Below are positions 23,583-30,872 of a DNA stretch of 64,000 nucleotides, one piece after another. The position numbers were made by a program, and so were the translations under genes. Each line of letters begins with the position of its first letter. The stretch's first letter is position 1. Source of the DNA: Rhodovastum atsumiense (GTDB lineage: Bacteria > Pseudomonadota > Alphaproteobacteria > Acetobacterales > Acetobacteraceae). The DNA lies in contig NZ_OW485606.1 of NCBI RefSeq assembly GCF_937425535.1, positions 48,259-112,258 of the forward strand, in the 5' to 3' direction. The notes below the pieces were generated by a model. It ran no database searches. It was given only the letters and a program-made list of their open reading frames with translations, and had not been told where the DNA came from.

Positions 23583-24274
23583 CAGAACACGAGCCTTCCA
23601 TTTTCGTCGCGTTGGTATTTGCGGTTCCCGCCGGCTGCGGCGGGCTTCGCTGGCGGTGGCTTCACCGGCGGCGGTTTCACCGGTGTCGTCTCCTTCGTCG
23701 GCTGCCCCTTGCCGGCAGCCAAGTCCTCCAAGTCGCCAAGCATCTCCCGCAGCTCGGCCGGCTGGTATTCCCAGGCTGGCAGGAGGGCGTGGGTGTAGGC
23801 TGCTCCATTCTGCCCATGGAATCGGCGCAGGCCGGAGACGGCTGGGAAGGTGAGGAACCACCCGCTGTTGCGCCCGGCCTTGATGTGCATGGCCGCCCCG
23901 GCTTTCAGCGGCTGGCCGCTGTCCAGCGCGGCGCGGAGCTGCGCCGCAGCTTCTGCCGCGCCTGGATTCGGCGGGTCGAGCGCGAGGCGCGGCGGATCCG
24001 GAGGCGGTGGTGGCGCGGTGGCCACAGCGCCCGGCCCCGGGTTGGGGTGAATGGCCGTGTAGGGGGGAGGCAGCTTCGTCTGGTCCCGCCCGCAGTCCAC
24101 GGCCCAATCCACGAGGAGCTTCGCCTTTTGCCTCGGCAGTTCCTTCCGGTGCAGCTCCGGCACTTCGGGCCACTCGATCGTCACGAGATCCATCCAGACG
24201 GGCAGGGGTGCTCCCCCAGACACCCGCCCCACGAGGGCGGCGCCGCGGTACTGCTCTCGTGGGGCGCCTGACAT
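23582..24274 (-). CDS. hypothetical protein with Pro-rich linkers, 230 aa
   Basis: The start at 24274 (MSGAPREQYRGAALVG) lies one base after the previous gene's stop; the longer frame upstream is inside that gene. Residues 35-80 and 115-190 look folded (WMDLVTIEWPEVPEL; FLTFPAVSGLRRFHG), joined by a Pro-rich linker (TAPPPPPDPPR). The C-terminus has PVKPPPVKPPPAKP before a basic end. The function is unknown. The Pro/Lys tail may bind nucleic acid or a partner. Confidence 0.65.
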   Translation of the reverse strand: MSGAPREQYRGAALVGRVSGGAPLPVWMDLVTIEWPEVPELHRKELPRQKAKLLVDWAVDCGRDQTKLPPPYTAIHPNPGPGAVATAPPPPPDPPRLALDPPNPGAAEAAAQLRAALDSGQPLKAGAAMHIKAGRNSGWFLTFPAVSGLRRFHGQNGAAYTHALLPAWEYQPAELREMLGDLEDLAAGKGQPTKETTPVKPPPVKPPPAKPAAAGGNRKYQRDENGRLVF

Positions 24275-24275
24275 C

Positions 24276-24560
24276 TCAGTCCTCGCGCGTGACTTCAAAG
24301 ATGGCGGCAGACCGCGATTCCACGCAGAGTCGCTGGAAGCCATCGAAGCGATCGTCGCGGACCATCACGGCATCCCAGAGTCCCGTCTCTGTATCTTTGT
24401 AGATGATGGGAAGGGTCAGATCGAAGCCGCGCTCTTTCAGGTCGGCGATGACGTTGTCCAAGTCATCGGTGACACTGCGCGTCTCGTCCCAATGTTCGTC
24501 GCCCGTGTCCTCAATGCAGATCACGTTGTTGACGATCTCGGTCGTGTAGCGGGATCGCAT
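24276..24560 (-). CDS. RYTTE-type small protein, paralogue A, 94 aa
   Basis: Begins MRSRYTTEIVNNVICIED and continues with SVTDDLDNVIADLKERGF, LPIIYKDTETGLWD and DRFDGFQRL. The same plan recurs in the C-terminal part of the gene at 25191-25721, so these are diverged duplicates. GGGGAG precedes the ATG by ten bases, and the gene starts two bases after the previous stop. The fold is probably a small alpha/beta domain of unknown role. Confidence 0.7.
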   Translation of the reverse strand: MRSRYTTEIVNNVICIEDTGDEHWDETRSVTDDLDNVIADLKERGFDLTLPIIYKDTETGLWDAVMVRDDRFDGFQRLCVESRSAAIFEVTRED

Positions 24561-24562
24561 GG

Positions 24563-25003
24563 TTAGCCGTCTCCCCGGATTATGCTGATGCGCTGCTGGG
24601 CCAGCAGCGACAGGACCATGCGCGCGCGGCGGCGGTAGCTCTCGCACGCTGTCATGCCGATCTGCGTCCCGCACCCCTCGCCCCAGCGGGCATACTCGGC
24701 CGGAACGCCTCCGATCTTCCGCTTGTGCGCATCAGGCTCCTCGCAGTCGGCGAGGAACATGGACTCCGCCAGGGCTTCCAGCTCCGGCGGGTCCTGTGGC
24801 ACCGGGTAGAGGGTGAAATTCTCCGGCTCGATCGCCGCGATTTCCTCCGCCTGGGGCCGCGGGTAGTGCCCGGCGTAGCGGGTGCAGTTGGTGTAGCCGC
24901 ACTCGTTCGGCCGGTAGTAGCCGCGGTTGTGTTTGAAGATCAGGACAGGCTCCTCCGGCGCATTGGGCGCCGGATCAGAGCTGGGGCTTTCTTCGCGTTG
25001 CAC
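24563..25003 (-). CDS. hypothetical phage/plasmid accessory protein, 146 aa
   Basis: I place the start at the GTG at 25003, two bases after the preceding stop, because the frame upstream belongs to other genes and is His/Arg-rich. The middle carries FKHNRGYYRPNECGYT, a pattern seen in small phage proteins of unknown function. The C-terminus has CGTQIGMTACESYRRRA with Cys residues that could bind metal. It is cytoplasmic by sequence and belongs to the co-oriented accessory operon. Confidence 0.6.
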   Translation of the reverse strand: MQREESPSSDPAPNAPEEPVLIFKHNRGYYRPNECGYTNCTRYAGHYPRPQAEEIAAIEPENFTLYPVPQDPPELEALAESMFLADCEEPDAHKRKIGGVPAEYARWGEGCGTQIGMTACESYRRRARMVLSLLAQQRISIIRGDG

Positions 25004-25005
25004 GG

Positions 25006-25188
25006 TCAAGTGTTCCGAATGGATACGATGACGAGGAGGAAAGCCACGGCCTGGAAGGCTATGCCGATGCTCATGGCGCCCCAATCCGGCGCGCCCACCT
25101 TGAGGGAGCGTGTGCCGTGGATCATGAACGGCCCCCCGGCGAGGCTGGCAGCGCACGCCAGAAACATGAGAAAAAGAGGGTCGCTCAC
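25006..25188 (-). CDS. small two-helix membrane protein, 60 aa
   Basis: The GTG at 25188 is preceded by GGAGG at seven bases, which decides the start over a TTG two codons upstream. Two hydrophobic segments (FLMFLACAASLAGGPFMI and GIAFQAVAFLLVIVSI) flank a short loop. It overlaps no known family. It is embedded between accessory genes whose products are soluble. Confidence 0.65.
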   Translation of the reverse strand: MSDPLFLMFLACAASLAGGPFMIHGTRSLKVGAPDWGAMSIGIAFQAVAFLLVIVSIRNT

Positions 25189-25190
25189 GG

Positions 25191-25721
25191 TCAATCCTCC
25201 ACCGACACCGGACCGCGGGGCGTGGCGTCGCCCAGGCGCTGATCGCGCAACGCCATCATGGTGGCGAGCATCACCCTGGCTTCCTTGTAGTCGGTGCTGC
25301 CGGGGGAATTGAGCGGGTAGAAGCCGGCGAACACGCCGTTGCGGATCGTCAGACCGTCCCAGCGGCCCATACTGTCGCAGTAGATGACGGGCATGTTCAG
25401 CTTGAAGCCACGCTCCCGCAGATCGAGGACCACACGTTCGGCATCATTGGTCACGCTCTTGGTGCTGTCGTGCCCGGTATCGCGGATGGTGATGGCGGCT
25501 ATGCCGAGCACCGTTTCCACCTCCGTCGTGTATCGAGCGCGCATTTCCTCAGCCTCCTTGCTGGTGGTCTTTGGATGGGCGCTGCCAGCGCAGACGGGGC
25601 CGATGCTCCGCTCGATGCTGGCGGGATTTTTCAGGGCGCGGCCGCAGATGCCGCAGACTGCGCCGGGGCCGCTGTATGCGGTCCCAGCAAACAGGTCGTT
25701 CATGCCCGGGATGCGGGGCAT
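25191..25721 (-). CDS. DUF6011-like zinc finger fused to RYTTE-type domain (paralogue B)
   Basis: About 176 residues. The N-terminal part has a treble-clef-like Cys cluster (AVCGICGRALKNPASI, then RSIGPVCAG) typical of short phage zinc-binding modules. The C-terminal part begins MRARYTTEVETVLG and matches the protein at 24276-24560. The second domain also has its own start: an ATG at 25544 with AAGGAGG eight bases upstream, so a shorter 117-residue product is likely made as well. I use the ATG at 25721, just after the previous stop; an ATG at 25703 is possible. Confidence 0.65.
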   Translation of the reverse strand: MPRIPGMNDLFAGTAYSGPGAVCGICGRALKNPASIERSIGPVCAGSAHPKTTSKEAEEMRARYTTEVETVLGIAAITIRDTGHDSTKSVTNDAERVVLDLRERGFKLNMPVIYCDSMGRWDGLTIRNGVFAGFYPLNSPGSTDYKEARVMLATMMALRDQRLGDATPRGPVSVED

Positions 25722-25722
25722 T

Positions 25723-26127
25723 TCAGGCCGGCGGGAAGCCATCCAGCTTGCGGCCGGCGGCTTTGCTGAGTTTGCGGCAGAGGCTTTTCGCGGCACTCCG
25801 GTAGGCGGCGGCCTGCTCCTTCGTCAGCTCTCCCGTCGCCACCGCATCGTCAATGTCAGCAAAGAACGTCGAACCGCTCATGCAATCCTCGGCGATCTCA
25901 ACCGCCAGATCGTCCGTCAGGTCGATGCAGCGCCGGCTCTCGACCTGGGCGAGCAAGCCGCGGGTACTTGCCTCGATCTGATCCCGCGTCCACGGGCAGG
26001 GGACTTCGTTCCCGTCCTCGTCCTCGCGGTAATCGCCGATCGCGTCGGCGATGCAGTCAGGGATCGACAGGCGGTGTTCCAGCAGCTCGGCCTCCGCGAG
26101 CGTGAGCTGCACGGTGCTGGTGGTCAT
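25723..26127 (-). CDS. hypothetical acidic protein, 134 aa
   Basis: Begins MTTSTVQLTLAEAEL. The protein is acidic and helical, with a central segment rich in Asp and Glu (GDYREDEDGNEVP) and no membrane or signal sequence. It overlaps the upstream gene by 4 bases (ATGA). No family is recognised. Confidence 0.65.
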   Translation of the reverse strand: MTTSTVQLTLAEAELLEHRLSIPDCIADAIGDYREDEDGNEVPCPWTRDQIEASTRGLLAQVESRRCIDLTDDLAVEIAEDCMSGSTFFADIDDAVATGELTKEQAAAYRSAAKSLCRKLSKAAGRKLDGFPPA

Positions 26128-26573
26128 GCCGCCAGCTCTGTGCCGGAGGCGATGCCGCTACGCGCCGGCTTCCCCTGGGCGATAGCCTTGGCGTGCCGGT
26201 CGAACTCCCAGAACCGCTGCTCACGCTCCGGCAGCCCACGCACGAACATCTGGCGCTCATGGCGGATCTGGCGCGCTATCTTGAGCTGGCGGCGAACCGC
26301 CATGCGGAACGAGATGTCCCAATCCCCGTGAACGTTGCCCCAGGCGGCCTCAACCCGGTTCCACTGCTGGGACGGCAGGGGGCGGAACGTGGCATTCCAG
26401 GCCGCATCCCAGGCCCGCGGGTGCGCGCCGGCGGCGGAGGCGATGGCCTCCTCCAAGGACAGTCCCAGGCGCTCGCGAAGGGCACCTCTCATGTCATTCT
26501 GCTGGCGTTGGCCTTTCCACATGACGCGGGTGATGCGGTAGGTGGCGCGATAGGATTCGCGTGCGATTGTCAT
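26124..26573 (-). CDS. hypothetical protein, 149 aa
   Basis: I choose the ATG at 26573 (MTIARESYRATYR), which leaves a 14-base gap to the previous gene. The protein is basic and Trp/Arg-rich (WDAAWNATFRPLPSQQWNRVE), which would suit nucleic-acid binding, but no motif is recognised. Its stop overlaps the next gene's start. Confidence 0.65.
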   Translation of the reverse strand: MTIARESYRATYRITRVMWKGQRQQNDMRGALRERLGLSLEEAIASAAGAHPRAWDAAWNATFRPLPSQQWNRVEAAWGNVHGDWDISFRMAVRRQLKIARQIRHERQMFVRGLPEREQRFWEFDRHAKAIAQGKPARSGIASGTELAA

Positions 26574-26587
26574 GTCTGCTTCCCTTC

Positions 26588-26857
26588 TCACCAGTCGCAG
26601 GCGTTGTGCATGAACTGCTCCTCGCCGCGGTCCCGCAGCGGCCGGCAGTCCATGTCATCGAATTTTTCAATGTCGATCTCGCAGGCGGGCGGGGCGTCCG
26701 CGTAGTCGAGGTAGACGTTGCCGGCCTGTTCGATGCTGTCGATCAGCCCGCCCAAGTCCTCAAGATCGAGGAGCGCCGGCGGGGTGTAGGCCCGGAGGGC
26801 TGCCAGGATCAGGGCTTTGTCGGAAGCCGCCAGGGGGAACGGTGCGTTCGTGGCCAT
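26588..26857 (-). CDS. hypothetical acidic protein, 89 aa
   Basis: The start ATG at 26857 has AAGGA eight bases upstream, which decides it over an ATG 12 codons earlier. The mid-region is acidic (PPALLDLEDLGGLIDSIEQ) and the end is Cys/Asp-rich (DDMDCRPLRDRGEEQ). The function is unknown. It is the second gene of the operon that begins at 27515. Confidence 0.65.
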   Translation of the reverse strand: MATNAPFPLAASDKALILAALRAYTPPALLDLEDLGGLIDSIEQAGNVYLDYADAPPACEIDIEKFDDMDCRPLRDRGEEQFMHNACDW

Positions 26858-26882
26858 AGCCAGTTCCTTTCGTTTTTTCTGA

Positions 26883-27515
26883 TTAAGCCGCAATCCACTC
26901 CTTCATCCGCTTCCGCATCATGCCGATCTCGTCGTTGATGATGGTGATCTTGCATGACGGGGAAAGGATGCCCATCAGCCGAAACTCGGCCAGCAGGGCT
27001 TCGGCGACGCGGCAATAGCGGTGCCCGCCGACGATGCAGATTTCGGTGAGAGGCGCGCCGGCGGCGCGCTCGGTCAGGACGATCTCGCGGAACGGGGAGG
27101 TCCGGCCCATGGCGGCCAGCTTCGCCCGGTAGCGGTCCCGACCGGCCTCGGTCTTGGCCTTGCAGGGCTCGGCGACGGGATAGAGGGCGCTTCCGCCGCC
27201 AAACAACATCTGCTCGGCAATCCGGTCTGTCATTTCTAGATCGTAGTTATCGATTTCGCGGCTGCCGCGGATCAGGCCGTATTTGGCCGAGAGCGCCGCA
27301 ACCTGGGTGCGCTCTCCGTTGGGATCGGCGTTGCGGAGCGTCGTCCACAGCGGGCCGGTGTAGCGGTCCCGGGCCGGTATCTTGCCTTCGGCCGGGTTCT
27401 TCGACTTCCCGCATTGCAGGATCAGAAGGCGACGCGAGGCTTGGGGGGCCTGGGCAGCCAGCAGGTCAAACAAGCTACCTTGGCTGATCGCAGCTTCAAG
27501 TTTGCGGTTCGACAT
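26883..27515 (-). CDS. DUF6884-like protein
   Basis: 210 residues. The core reads LLILQCGKSKNPAEGK, then PARDRYTGPLWTTLR, then VAALSAKYGLIRG and DNYDLEMTDRIA. That is the pattern of DUF6884 and related phage proteins (C-x-K ... P-A-x-x-x-Y ... SAKYGL ... YD). Their role is unknown; some lie near deazaguanine or DNA-modification genes. It is the promoter-proximal gene of the minus-strand accessory operon. A copy of the 14-mer operator-like repeat lies 26 bases upstream, and its start ATG at 27515 is preceded by AAGGAGA. Confidence 0.7.
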   Translation of the reverse strand: MSNRKLEAAISQGSLFDLLAAQAPQASRRLLILQCGKSKNPAEGKIPARDRYTGPLWTTLRNADPNGERTQVAALSAKYGLIRGSREIDNYDLEMTDRIAEQMLFGGGSALYPVAEPCKAKTEAGRDRYRAKLAAMGRTSPFREIVLTERAAGAPLTEICIVGGHRYCRVAEALLAEFRLMGILSPSCKITIINDEIGMMRKRMKEWIAA

Positions 27516-27540
27516 CGCCGTTCTCCTTCGGCACCAACAA

Positions 27541-27904
27541 CACCACAGGCGCATCAATGTTGCAAAATAAAAATGCGCCTCTGGTGCATTTTTTGTGGTT
27601 GTGGATTGAACGCGCAATGCGCCTGTGGTGTTGTTTGCCTGCAAAGAGGAGTCAGCGATGTTCCGCACAGAGGCCGGGCCGTTCCAGCAGCTTTCATTCG
27701 CGTTCGATCAGCGGTGAAAGAATCGCCGCGGGACAGTTCGTGCTGCCCACGAGGGCGCACGGACCAATTCGTCAGAGTTCAGCGTCGAGGCGATCGAGGG
27801 GGCCAAGGCGCGGGCCTTCGTCGCCGCGGTCTGGCAAAAGAAAAACGCGCCTCTGGTGCATTTTTCTTTGTGGCATGGCTTGCGCCATCAATGCGCCTAT
27901 GGTG
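27541..27904. repeat. five-copy GCGCCTnTGGTG operator-like array in a divergent control region
   Basis: The 14-mer ATGCGCCTnTGGTG occurs inverted at 27541-27554 and direct at 27573-27586, 27617-27630, 27845-27858 (one mismatch) and 27891-27904. Direct copies come as two pairs 44 and 46 bp apart, each with the upstream copy followed by a T-run, as if a promoter block had been duplicated. The inverted copy faces the DUF6884 operon. The interval 27516-28010 holds no convincing long gene; one 19-codon ORF (27658) has a good Shine-Dalgarno. This is probably the main divergent early promoter and operator region. Confidence 0.7.
27658..27717 (+). CDS. possible leader peptide, 19 aa
   Basis: The ATG is preceded by AAAGAGGAG at seven bases and directly follows the first operator pair, so it is well placed for translation. 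The peptide (MFRTEAGPFQQLSFAF...) ends after 19 codons. It may be a true short peptide or the 5' end of a gene truncated by the duplication that follows. Confidence 0.35.
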   Translation: MFRTEAGPFQQLSFAFDQR

Positions 27905-28010
27905 TAGTGTCTCCGACACCAAGAACAAGGCAGCGCCACATTGCAGAAGCCCAGGCCCTGATCTCCGTGCTGCGCAAATCCGACGCTTCCCGCTAAGCCG
28001 GAGGTCGAAC

Positions 28011-28277
28011 ATGACGTTGGGCTACCCTGGCGCCGGTCTGACGTGGACACCGCTTCAGGCGCGATCCCTGCGCTATGCCAAAACGCTAGCATTCCGCGCG
28101 GCGCCGATGCTGGGTGTGGTTCGTGTCGATCCGCCGCTCGATGATTGGGCCACGTCGCCACTCGGCGAGCTGTGGTCGGCTCGCGCCTTCACGGAGACAG
28201 CAGATGGCTCTCTCGTCCTGCTGCGGAAGCGGGATGGATCATACGCCGTCGCGTTCAAGGCCAACCCTTCCAGCTAA
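28011..28277 (+). CDS. hypothetical protein, 88 aa
   Basis: The start is fixed by CGGAGG seven bases before the ATG. A compact cytoplasmic protein (MTLGYPGAGLTWTPLQ; SPLGELWSARAFTET) of unknown function. It is the first sizeable gene to the right of the divergent operator array, so probably an early plus-strand gene. Confidence 0.6.
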   Translation: MTLGYPGAGLTWTPLQARSLRYAKTLAFRAAPMLGVVRVDPPLDDWATSPLGELWSARAFTETADGSLVLLRKRDGSYAVAFKANPSS

Positions 28278-28295
28278 TCCATGAAAGGAACAAAC

Positions 28296-28520
28296 ATGTC
28301 TAAAGAATCTGACAAACTTCGCGCGGAGTGGCCCGGTGGCGAGAAGCAGGCGCGCCAGCATTTGGAAGGTGCCGGGTACAAGCTGAACGATGATGATTAC
28401 TGGGAAGAACCCAGCCCAGGTTATAAGCCGACTGACCAGGACTGGTCCGCGCTTGAATATCTTGAAGCGGAGTTTGGGTACAATGGGCTGATCGGTGAGG
28501 CTGATCCCGAAGAAGATTAA
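28296..28520 (+). CDS. hypothetical acidic protein, 74 aa
   Basis: The ATG at 28296 has AAAGGA at seven bases, better than the ATG at 28281. The protein is very acidic and Tyr/Trp-rich (LNDDDYWEEPSPGYKP), lacking any basic patch. Such DNA-mimic-like composition is seen in several phage inhibitors, but no family is recognised. Confidence 0.6.
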   Translation: MSKESDKLRAEWPGGEKQARQHLEGAGYKLNDDDYWEEPSPGYKPTDQDWSALEYLEAEFGYNGLIGEADPEED

Positions 28521-28623
28521 GGTCCCTAGAGCCTTGGGGTATTCCTTTCAACGCCGGGCTGCTTAAACGACGCTGCTTATGCGTGCCCAAGACACTTTCA
28601 AGCCCTCGTTCCTAGAGGCTGCC

Positions 28624-28803
28624 GTGTCCGAAATTAGCACCATCCGCATCATCGCCACTCGCTGCCTGCGCTGCGACGCCGATACCGGAACGAGCGCCGA
28701 TGCGCCCGCCTACTGCGAATCTTGCATCCAGGCGATGCAGGAGGAGGCCGATGAGATGGAGAACTCGCCGGCGCGTCCCGCGGAAAAGCCCCACTATGAG
28801 TAA
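28624..28803 (+). CDS. small zinc-ribbon protein, 59 aa
   Basis: Two CxxC pairs (TRCLRCDADTG and YCESCIQAM) spaced as in a zinc ribbon, followed by an acidic helix. I use the GTG at 28624 with AGAGG six bases upstream; an ATG at 28579 in the same frame is an alternative. The stop overlaps the start of the next gene. Confidence 0.55.
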   Translation: MSEISTIRIIATRCLRCDADTGTSADAPAYCESCIQAMQEEADEMENSPARPAEKPHYE

Positions 28804-29284
28804 TCGGCGCTGCCCGATCGGATGCGCCGTCCGATGCAAGCCGGGCGGCACGCCGCCGTGCTGGTTCGAGGGAAACGATGATGTGGCGTCCCTGCTCGAC
28901 GCCAGGGCGGAGCGGGAGAGGGAGGGCGTGCGCGCCCTCCTGCGCGACGTTGGGCGGGCTGACGTGCTCGCCGACTTCGACGCGGCCATGCGGGACAACC
29001 GCCTGGGCCTGACCGCGGCCAGGGCGACCTGGGCGGCGCTCTCTGCGCCGCAGCGGGCGGCCCTGGCGGAGCTGGTGCGCGCCGGCGCCCTGGTGCGGGA
29101 CGGGAAAGCCTACCGATCCGGCAGCGCGGGGCCGGCGGCCTCGCCGCCAATCCGCCTCGCCACGATCCGGAACCTCGCCGCGCGCGAACTGGGGGCCTGG
29201 GCGGGCGGCGCATTCGACCCGGAGGCGCGGCTGGAGGTCACGGAGCGCGGGCAATTCGTGCTCAAGCACGAGGGCGAGGCATGA
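28796..29284 (+). CDS. Cys-rich N-terminal hypothetical protein, 162 aa
   Basis: The first 30 residues hold four Cys (CPIGCAVRCKPG, then PPCW) that could bind one zinc. The remainder is helical and rich in Ala/Arg/Leu (DFDAAMRDNRLGLTAARATW). The gene overlaps the upstream zinc-ribbon gene by 8 bases and the downstream HTH gene by 4. Context suggests a regulator or a small DNA-packaging accessory. No family is named. Confidence 0.6.
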   Translation: MSNRRCPIGCAVRCKPGGTPPCWFEGNDDVASLLDARAEREREGVRALLRDVGRADVLADFDAAMRDNRLGLTAARATWAALSAPQRAALAELVRAGALVRDGKAYRSGSAGPAASPPIRLATIRNLAARELGAWAGGAFDPEARLEVTERGQFVLKHEGEA

Positions 29285-29583
29285 ACGAGACTGCGGACGG
29301 GGAGGCCATGGATCTGCCCCGTGACTTCGACGCCGCTGTGGATGAGACCGGCTTGGGGCAGAAGGGGGTGGCGCAGTTGGGCGGCTGGGCCATCCCAACC
29401 GTGAACCGCTGGTGCCGCCAACGGGAAAAGGACCACCGGGATGTCCCCCGCGACGCATGGGCGGTAGTGCTGGCGTTCCGGAAGCTGTCCCGCAAGAAGC
29501 AGGCGGAGCTGATGGCGGAGCTGGATCTGGTGGCGCCGCCGAAGCCGAAAGGCGGTGGTGAGCCCGGCGAGCCCGGGTCGTGA
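29281..29583 (+). CDS. putative HTH DNA-binding protein
   Basis: 100 residues. The segment LGQKGVAQLGGWAIPTVNRW has the form of a helix-turn-helix, in which the first helix, a Gly turn and the recognition helix end in Trp. A basic helix (FRKLSRKKQAELMAEL) and a Pro/Gly tail follow. It is the last gene before the morphogenesis block, whose first GTCGTGAC element overlaps its stop codon. It could be the regulator of that block or a small-terminase-like protein; the sequence does not decide. Confidence 0.55.
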   Translation: MNETADGEAMDLPRDFDAAVDETGLGQKGVAQLGGWAIPTVNRWCRQREKDHRDVPRDAWAVVLAFRKLSRKKQAELMAELDLVAPPKPKGGGEPGEPGS

Positions 29584-29584
29584 C
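29577..29584 (+). promoter_or_regulatory. GTCGTGAC element 1 (short leader)
   Basis: GGGTCGTGACGGCAGCC, 14 bases before the ATG at 29599, with no Shine-Dalgarno between. The leader is almost identical to that of the giant gene. Confidence 0.65.
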
Positions 29585-29598
29585 GGCAGCCTGCCACC

Positions 29599-29892
29599 AT
29601 GGCCGCAGCTCCATCCCCTGACCAGCACATGGCCGGCGCGCGTCGTCGGCTCGTTCACCTAGCTTGGCTCGCCCAGCAGACCGCCGCGGCCGAGAGGCAA
29701 ATCCTCGCCGCGGCGGAGGCGCGGCTGGGCGAGGTCCAATCCGATCTTGTCCGGCTCGCCCCCCGGGCGCTCCTCGACCCCGTCGCCGGCGACCGCTACC
29801 GGGATCTGACGCTCGAAAAGGGCCAGCTCGCCGTCGTCATCGCCCGGGCAAAGTCCATCCTTGACCCACAGCCGCCTATCATCGGCGGCTGA
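29599..29892 (+). CDS. hypothetical coiled-coil protein, 97 aa
   Basis: A helical protein (QTAAAERQILAAAEARL, then RYRDLTLEKGQLAVVIARA), probably coiled-coil. It is the first gene of the virion block and lies directly behind a GTCGTGAC element, with an unusually short leader. Its position ahead of the prohead protease suggests a head-assembly or packaging accessory, but there is no recognised family. Confidence 0.65.
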   Translation: MAAAPSPDQHMAGARRRLVHLAWLAQQTAAAERQILAAAEARLGEVQSDLVRLAPRALLDPVAGDRYRDLTLEKGQLAVVIARAKSILDPQPPIIGG

Positions 29893-29911
29893 TTTCCTCC
29901 TCCCTGCGCAG

Positions 29912-29954
29912 GTCGTGACGCAATCGTGGACCCCACGAGCAAGGGGTTGCCACT
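29912..29954 (+). promoter_or_regulatory. GTCGTGAC element 2 with SD-sequestering hairpin
   Basis: The octamer at 29912-29919 is followed at once by GCAATC (29920-29925), which can pair with GGTTGC (29945-29950). An alternative inner stem CGTGG/CCACG also exists. The Shine-Dalgarno AAGGGG (29941-29946) lies in the 3' arm, ahead of the GTG at 29955. Confidence 0.65.
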
Positions 29955-30872
29955 GTGGACGAGCGCGCGGCGCGCAGGGACGAGGAGCTGTTGTCTGGGG
30001 TGCCCGAATGGGTGGCGCTTGGCGTCGTCCTCAAGGCGTCCCCGTCTGAGGACGGCGGCAATCGTTTCCTCTATTTCGAGGCGTCGAACGAGGATCCCGA
30101 CCACCAGGGCGAAATTGTATTACAAAAGGCCCTGGCGGATAGCTCAGATTATTACATACGCCACGGCAATGTAGATTTATCGCACTACACTATACTTGGC
30201 CCAAAGGCTGGCATCCCCAACCATTACGATTATGAGGTTGGGCGCCCGGTTGCGGTCCGCATAGACGGCAACCGGACGTTCGTTAAGGCCCAGCTCTATA
30301 CCGGCTCGTCTCCCATGGCGCGCAACGCGAACATGGTCTGGGACAGCCTGACCAAGCAGCAGCCTCCCGCGAAGTGGTTCGCCAGCGTGGGCGGCGCGGT
30401 GCTGGCGAAGTCCGTGCGATTCGACCCGAAGTCGCAGAACCGCGTGGCGGTGGTCGAGCGCGTGCGCTGGAACAACACGGCGCTGGATCGCTGTCCCGTC
30501 AACAAATCGGTGCCAGAGGTCAGCGTCGCGCCGGTCGGCACGTTCGCCAAGTCGCTCGGCGGCTTCATTTTCACCAAATCAGACGGCGGCGCGCCGGCGG
30601 GCCTCGTGGCCGGCTACGGGACCGATTCCGCCAGCCTGACAGGCGGAGCCGCGCTGCGGCACCAAAGCCTGGAACCGCGTGTGCAATCCTATTGGGATTT
30701 CCGGGACCGCATCGCATCGGACGTGCGCGCCAAGCGCGTCCCCCCTTCCGTCGAAGCCCTGACCGACCACGCCATCTCCGCGTACGGCCTCGCCTATGAC
30801 GAGGCCGCGGATTGGACGGAGCGGTTCTTGGGCGATCTGCGGACCGCTCTCAGCAAGAGGAAAGCTCGATGA
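29955..30872 (+). CDS. prohead maturation protease
   Basis: 305 residues. The N-terminal 200 look like a capsid-maturation serine protease: a substrate-strand region (DHQGEIVLQ), a catalytic-type His in GNVDLSHYT (H77) and a Ser in FASVGGAVL (S144). It is followed directly by a scaffold-like gene and the capsid gene, the standard head-module order. Residues about 218-244 (AGYGTDSASLTGGAAL...) closely match residues 30-55 of the capsid protein, an unusual shared segment that may dock the protease into the prohead. The start is a GTG with AAGGGG eight bases upstream inside a leader hairpin. Confidence 0.8.
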   Translation: MDERAARRDEELLSGVPEWVALGVVLKASPSEDGGNRFLYFEASNEDPDHQGEIVLQKALADSSDYYIRHGNVDLSHYTILGPKAGIPNHYDYEVGRPVAVRIDGNRTFVKAQLYTGSSPMARNANMVWDSLTKQQPPAKWFASVGGAVLAKSVRFDPKSQNRVAVVERVRWNNTALDRCPVNKSVPEVSVAPVGTFAKSLGGFIFTKSDGGAPAGLVAGYGTDSASLTGGAALRHQSLEPRVQSYWDFRDRIASDVRAKRVPPSVEALTDHAISAYGLAYDEAADWTERFLGDLRTALSKRKAR

